From Pelomonas aquatica (lineage in GTDB: Bacteria > Pseudomonadota > Gammaproteobacteria > Burkholderiales > Burkholderiaceae_C): 64,000 nucleotides of DNA. Shown here one piece after another: positions 60,569-64,000 of this stretch; the first letter of the stretch is position 1; each line of letters starts with the position of its first letter. Under the pieces are notes generated by a model. The model searched no databases, was not told where the DNA came from, and worked only from the letters and a program-made list of their open reading frames with translations. The DNA lies in the NCBI RefSeq assembly GCF_026712205.1, contig NZ_JAPPUW010000017.1:1-64000 (forward strand), read 5' to 3'. The translations under genes and the position numbers were made by a program.

Positions 60569-63013
60569 ATGTTCGGCCCGCCCGCCTCTGCTGCGCTGCT
60601 CGACCTCGTCGGCGACCCGGTGCTGACACTGCGGGCCGATCTGTCCGCGCTGCGCGCCAACCCCGCCGCGCGCGAATGGCTGGGCCAGGACGCCGCCGAG
60701 GGCTGGCGGCTGCTGCGCCACGCGGCCGGCTTGCGGCTGGAGACCTGGCTGCGCGAGGCCACCGCGGCCATCGACGCCGGCCGAGCGGCGCCGCCCGCCC
60801 CGCCGCTCAAGCTCGCCGACGGCCAGCGCGCCACGCTGCACCTGCTGCGCGAGCGCCCCCACTGGGTGCTGCATGCCCGCCTCAGCGCCGCCGACCCCGG
60901 CGAGCCGCCGCTGGCCGAATGGCTGGTGCTGTCGCCGCTGCCGCTGCTGCTGGCCGATGCGGCCGGCGGCGCGCTGCTGCGCCGCAACGCCGCCTTCGAC
61001 GCGCTGTGCGCCGGCTCGCCGCGCCACCTCAACGACCTGCCCGAGCTGCTGCAGGCCCTGCTGGGCTGGAATCGCGCCGCGCTGCTGCCGGCGCTGGCGG
61101 CCCAGCGACCGCAGGACGCCCCCCTCGTCACCGAGGCCGAGTTCGTCGACCCGCAGGGCCGCCAGCGCTGGCTGCAGGCCCGGCTGCGCCTGTGGCGCCG
61201 CAACGGCCGCACGCTGCTGCTGGCCGTGCTGGAAGACCACAGCACGCTGCACGAGCGCGACCTCGCCCACCAGCAGCTCGACGCGCTGATGGACACCGCC
61301 GCCGTCGGCCTGGCCACCTTCCAGCCCGAGGCCGGCTGGGTCAAGGCCCACCGCAAAGGCTCGCCCTTCAAGGCCGGCGCCAAGCAGGCCGTCGGCTCGC
61401 TGCAGGGCATCAACCGCGACCTCGTCGAGCCGGCCTCGCTGCCCGAGTTCGAGCGCCTGCAGCGCGCCCTGAAGAAGGGCGATGCCGTCGAGGTGCGCTA
61501 TGCCGTGCGCCACCCCGAGCTGGGCCGGCGCTGGCTGCTGACCCGCGTGGCCCCGGGCCTGCTGGCCGGCGGGCGGCGCTCGACCTCGGTCGTCACGCTC
61601 GACGTGACCGCCCAGGCCCAGGCCGAGAGCGCGCTGCTGCTGCGCGCCGAGAGCGAACGCGCCGTGCTGGACTCGGTGCTGGTCGGCATCGTCAGCGTCG
61701 GCCCCGACGGCATCGACTGGATGAACCGCTCGGCCCGGCGCATGTTCGGCTGCGAGCTGGAGGACGTGCGCGGCCGGCCCATGGGCGTGCTCGCGCCGGA
61801 CGCCGACGGCCACCCCTTCCACGCCGAGCCCGGCGCCGAGGTCTTCGAATGCAGGCTGCGCGGCCGCGACGGGCGCGAGTTCTGGGTCATCGGCAACGCG
61901 GTGCAGACGCCGCGCGAGGACGGCACGATGCAGCTGACCTATGCGCTGCTCGACATCGACCGCCGCCGCCAGGCCGAGGCCCAGAGCCGGCTGGCCCAGG
62001 CCTCGCTGGCCCGCATCATCGAGGGAGCGCCGCTGGCCATCACGCTGCACGAGGCCCAGGGCCTGCGCATCGTCAAGCTCAACCAGGCCGCCGCGGCGCT
62101 GGCCGGCCGGCCCGAGGCGGCCATGCTGGGCGGCACGCCGGCCCTGCTGTTCGGTGCCGAGCAGGGCGCCCAGGCCGTGGCCGACATGCGCGAGGCGCTG
62201 GCGTCCCAGGCCGTCGTGCAGCGCGAATACCGCGTGCCCGCCGGCCCGGCCACGCGCATCTGGGACGCGCGGCTGCTGCACCTGGCCGGCGTCGGCGACG
62301 ACGACGCGCCCGAGCTGCTGCTGATGGTGGCCAGCGACGTGACCGAGCAGCGCGCCGCCGAGCAGGCGCGGCTGCAGGCGGCCATCTCGCAGCGCGAGCT
62401 GCTGGTGCGCGAGGTGCACCACCGCATCAAGAACAATCTGCAGGGCGTGGCCGGCCTGCTGCAGCAGATCGCCGCGCGCCGCCCCGAGGTGGCCCCGGTG
62501 CTGAAGGAGGCCGTCGGCCAGGTCCAGGCCATCGCCCAGGTCTACGGTCTGCAGGTCGGCGCGTCGGGGCCGCTGATGCTCAAGCGCGTGTTCGACGCCA
62601 TCGTCGGCTCCGTGCAGCGCATGCAGGGCCGCGTCATCACCACCGCGGCCGAGGGCGGCGCGCTGCTGGACGACTGGTGCCTGCCCGAGGCCGAGGCCAT
62701 CCCCATCGCGCTCAGCCTGAACGAGCTGCTGGGCAATGCGCTGCGCCACGGCAATGGCGCCCAGGTGCGCTGCCAGCTGATCTGCGACACGGCCGGCGTC
62801 GTGGTCGAGATCGCCAACCCCGGGCGCCTGCCCGAGGGCTTCCTGCTGCAGAACGTGAAGAGCGGCGTGTCGGGCCTGGGCCTGGTGCGCGCGCTGCTGC
62901 CGCGGCGCAGCGCCATCCTCAGCCTGGAACAGCAGCACGGCGACGTCGTCTGCCGGCTGGAGCTGATCCCGCCCAGCGTGGTTCACAATCCGGCCACAAA
63001 GCCAAGTTCTTGA
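60569..63013 (+). CDS. Multi-PAS sensor histidine kinase, HisKA_2 type
   Basis: 814 residues, no transmembrane segment seen, so cytosolic. At least four PAS-like modules: around 85-230, 235-350, 355-490 ('LDSVLVGIVSVGPDGIDWMNRSARRMFGCELEDVRG') and 480-600 ('IIEGAPLAITLHEAQGLRIVKLNQAA'). The dimerisation region 'REVHHRIKNNLQGVAGLLQQIA' has the phospho-acceptor His near residue 617, then a HATPase with 'LNELLGNALRHGN' N-box and 'GVSGLGLVRALL'. HisKA_2/HWE kinases typically pair with ANTAR or unusual regulators, and a REC-ANTAR gene is next. Confidence 0.88.
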   Translation: MFGPPASAALLDLVGDPVLTLRADLSALRANPAAREWLGQDAAEGWRLLRHAAGLRLETWLREATAAIDAGRAAPPAPPLKLADGQRATLHLLRERPHWVLHARLSAADPGEPPLAEWLVLSPLPLLLADAAGGALLRRNAAFDALCAGSPRHLNDLPELLQALLGWNRAALLPALAAQRPQDAPLVTEAEFVDPQGRQRWLQARLRLWRRNGRTLLLAVLEDHSTLHERDLAHQQLDALMDTAAVGLATFQPEAGWVKAHRKGSPFKAGAKQAVGSLQGINRDLVEPASLPEFERLQRALKKGDAVEVRYAVRHPELGRRWLLTRVAPGLLAGGRRSTSVVTLDVTAQAQAESALLLRAESERAVLDSVLVGIVSVGPDGIDWMNRSARRMFGCELEDVRGRPMGVLAPDADGHPFHAEPGAEVFECRLRGRDGREFWVIGNAVQTPREDGTMQLTYALLDIDRRRQAEAQSRLAQASLARIIEGAPLAITLHEAQGLRIVKLNQAAAALAGRPEAAMLGGTPALLFGAEQGAQAVADMREALASQAVVQREYRVPAGPATRIWDARLLHLAGVGDDDAPELLLMVASDVTEQRAAEQARLQAAISQRELLVREVHHRIKNNLQGVAGLLQQIAARRPEVAPVLKEAVGQVQAIAQVYGLQVGASGPLMLKRVFDAIVGSVQRMQGRVITTAAEGGALLDDWCLPEAEAIPIALSLNELLGNALRHGNGAQVRCQLICDTAGVVVEIANPGRLPEGFLLQNVKSGVSGLGLVRALLPRRSAILSLEQQHGDVVCRLELIPPSVVHNPATKPSS

Positions 63014-63026
63014 TCGAGGGGGCGCG

Positions 63027-63611
63027 GTGAGCAAGGGCAAGATCCTGGTCGTCGACGACGACCGCCTGGTGTTGGCGACGCTGAGCTACGGGCTCACCCA
63101 GGCCGGCTTCGAAGTCATCGACGCCGACAACGGCGACGACGCCATCCTGCTCGCCCGCGAACACCGGCCCGAGCTGGCCCTGCTGGACATCCGCATGGAA
63201 GGCCTGACCGGCTTCGACGTGGCCGCCTATCTGCGCGAATACCTGCAGACGCCCTTCATGTTCCTGTCGGCCTTCGCCGACGAGGCCACCGTGGCCAAGG
63301 TCAAGGAGCTCGGCGCCGTGGCCTATCTCGTCAAGCCGCTGGACATCTCGCAGATCGTGCCCGCCGTCGAGGCCGCGTTCTCCCGCTCGACGACGCCGGC
63401 CGCGGCCGCCGCCGCGCCTTCGGGACCGCCGGCGCTGCTGGACCCGACGGCCCTGGCGGTCGGCGTGCTGATGCACCGCTACTCGCTGCCGCGCGGCGAG
63501 GCGCTGGCGCGGCTGACCAGCCTGGCCGCCGCCGATGGCCAGGGCCTGCCCGAGCAGGCGCAGCGCATCGTCGACGCCGTCGAGCTGCTGTCCCGGCCGG
63601 GCACGCGCTGA
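63027..63611 (+). CDS. REC-ANTAR response regulator (RNA-binding antiterminator type)
   Basis: 194 residues from GTG 63027. The receiver domain has acidic D10-D11-D12, phospho-acceptor D54 in 'LALLDIRMEG' and K103 in 'YLVKPLD'. An Ala/Pro linker leads to an ANTAR domain (about 133-190) 'TALAVGVLMHRYSLPRGEALARLTSLAAADGQGLPEQAQRIVDA'. Phosphorylated ANTAR proteins dimerise and bind paired RNA hairpins to prevent termination, as known for EutV, NasT and AmiR. Thirteen bases behind its kinase, so a cognate pair is likely. Confidence 0.9.
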   Translation: MSKGKILVVDDDRLVLATLSYGLTQAGFEVIDADNGDDAILLAREHRPELALLDIRMEGLTGFDVAAYLREYLQTPFMFLSAFADEATVAKVKELGAVAYLVKPLDISQIVPAVEAAFSRSTTPAAAAAAPSGPPALLDPTALAVGVLMHRYSLPRGEALARLTSLAAADGQGLPEQAQRIVDAVELLSRPGTR

Positions 63612-63652
63612 CTCACGAATCCGGGCGGCCGTAGTGCCTGTCCGCGGGCCGA

Positions 63653-63780
63653 GCGCCGGGCCGCTCCCAAGCCGGCCCGTCTGGCGATGCTTGCGGCTCG
63701 ATGCCGCAAGCATCGCCGTCCCCTTGGGGGACCGACCAGAATCGCCCGCGTTCAGCGCGGCGAGACTGGGCGAGGGGCCA
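63653..63780. repeat. Dispersed palindromic repeat, copy 2
   Basis: Non-coding 170 bp between the ANTAR regulator and the next gene. Contains the left block (63653-63675) and core CCCCTTGGGG (63720-63729) shared with the copy at 6723-6790, plus an inner hairpin GATGCTTGCGGC/GCCGCAAGCATC (63687-63714) that copy 1 lacks. Ends at the stop codon of the minus-strand histidine kinase. Confidence 0.6.
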
Positions 63781-64000
63781 TCAAGCCAGCGTGAAGTAGA
63801 AACGGGCGCCCTCGCCCACGGCCGACTCGGCCCAGATGTCGCCGCCGTGGCGGCGCACGATGCGGCGCACCAGGGCCAGGCCGACGCCGGTGCCCTGGAA
63901 GTCGCTGGCGCTGTGCAGGCGCTGGAAGACGCCGAACAGGCGCTCGGCAAAACGCATGTCGAAGCCGGCGCCGTTGTCCGACACGACGAAGACGCGCCGC
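63781..64000 (-). CDS. Histidine kinase, C-terminal part (continues beyond the window)
   Basis: The last ~73 residues of a HATPase_c domain: '[10 protein letters not shown]' (N/G1 box), '[43 protein letters not shown]' (F and G2 boxes) and '[11 protein letters not shown]' at the C-terminus. The '[17 protein letters not shown]' wording resembles phytochrome-like or PAS kinases. The sensor part lies to the right of the window. Confidence 0.9.
   Translation of the reverse strand, partial: RRVFVVSDNGAGFDMRFAERLFGVFQRLHSASDFQGTGVGLALVRRIVRRHGGDIWAESAVGEGARFYFTLA

Noticed and set aside
1-64000. CRISPR arrays, rRNA operons, intact IS elements or prophages
   Set aside because: No regularly spaced repeats, no rRNA sequence and no transposase gene were seen. 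The only recombinase is the truncated integrase.

Overview
The window is high-GC chromosomal DNA of a motile Gram-negative betaproteobacterium. It most resembles the Burkholderiales Roseateles/Rubrivivax/Leptothrix group. This placement is inferred from base composition, frequent GTG and TTG starts, small Burkholderiales-type proteins (DUF3460, DUF1841, VF530), tol-pal, min and flg gene orders, and dispersed short palindromic repeats. No ribosomal RNA is present to confirm it.

Left edge (1-900): a decayed tyrosine-integrase fragment lies downstream of two tRNA-Lys genes (CTT and TTT anticodons), which looks like the scar of a tRNA-targeting element. Next is a long minus-strand housekeeping block (922-12084). 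It holds tcdA-cpoB-pal-tolB (tRNA modification and envelope constriction), rng, and a tightly overlapping chain purD, acyltransferase, hemF, nadD, rsfS, rlmH, maf, headed by yebC.

The middle (12160-25419) is mixed. It has a HerA-like ATPase, a small ribbon-helix-helix-like protein behind a perfect palindrome, an orphan membrane protein, glnS, dbpA, a three-gene exported cluster built around an M48 metalloprotease, yciH, an S9 peptidase and a 1-Cys peroxiredoxin. A cheW-chemoreceptor pair follows. Then comes an FMN-riboswitch-controlled lumazine synthase (RibH2 type), possibly co-transcribed with a YgjP-like metallopeptidase and dusC.

From 30.2 to 42.6 kb are a ferredoxin, an acyltransferase, VF530, minCDE, an unusual 600-bp non-coding stretch with DnaA-box-like sequences, metG, a SulP transporter whose ribosome-binding site sits inside a hairpin, scpA, a MaoC protein, a KefG/KefC-like potassium efflux pair and DUF1841.

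From 42.7 to 59.2 kb is the flagellar flg cluster: flgN, flgM (with a clear FliA promoter) and flgA on the minus strand, and flgBCDEFGH and flgIJKL on the plus strand. The plus-strand series is split between flgH and flgI by about 4.4 kb holding a glycosyltransferase, a GINT1-like protein, an M20 amidohydrolase and a periplasmic binding protein. The right end (59.3-64 kb) holds an HDOD protein, a HisKA_2-type PAS sensor kinase with a REC-ANTAR partner, a dispersed repeat and the C-terminal end of another histidine kinase.
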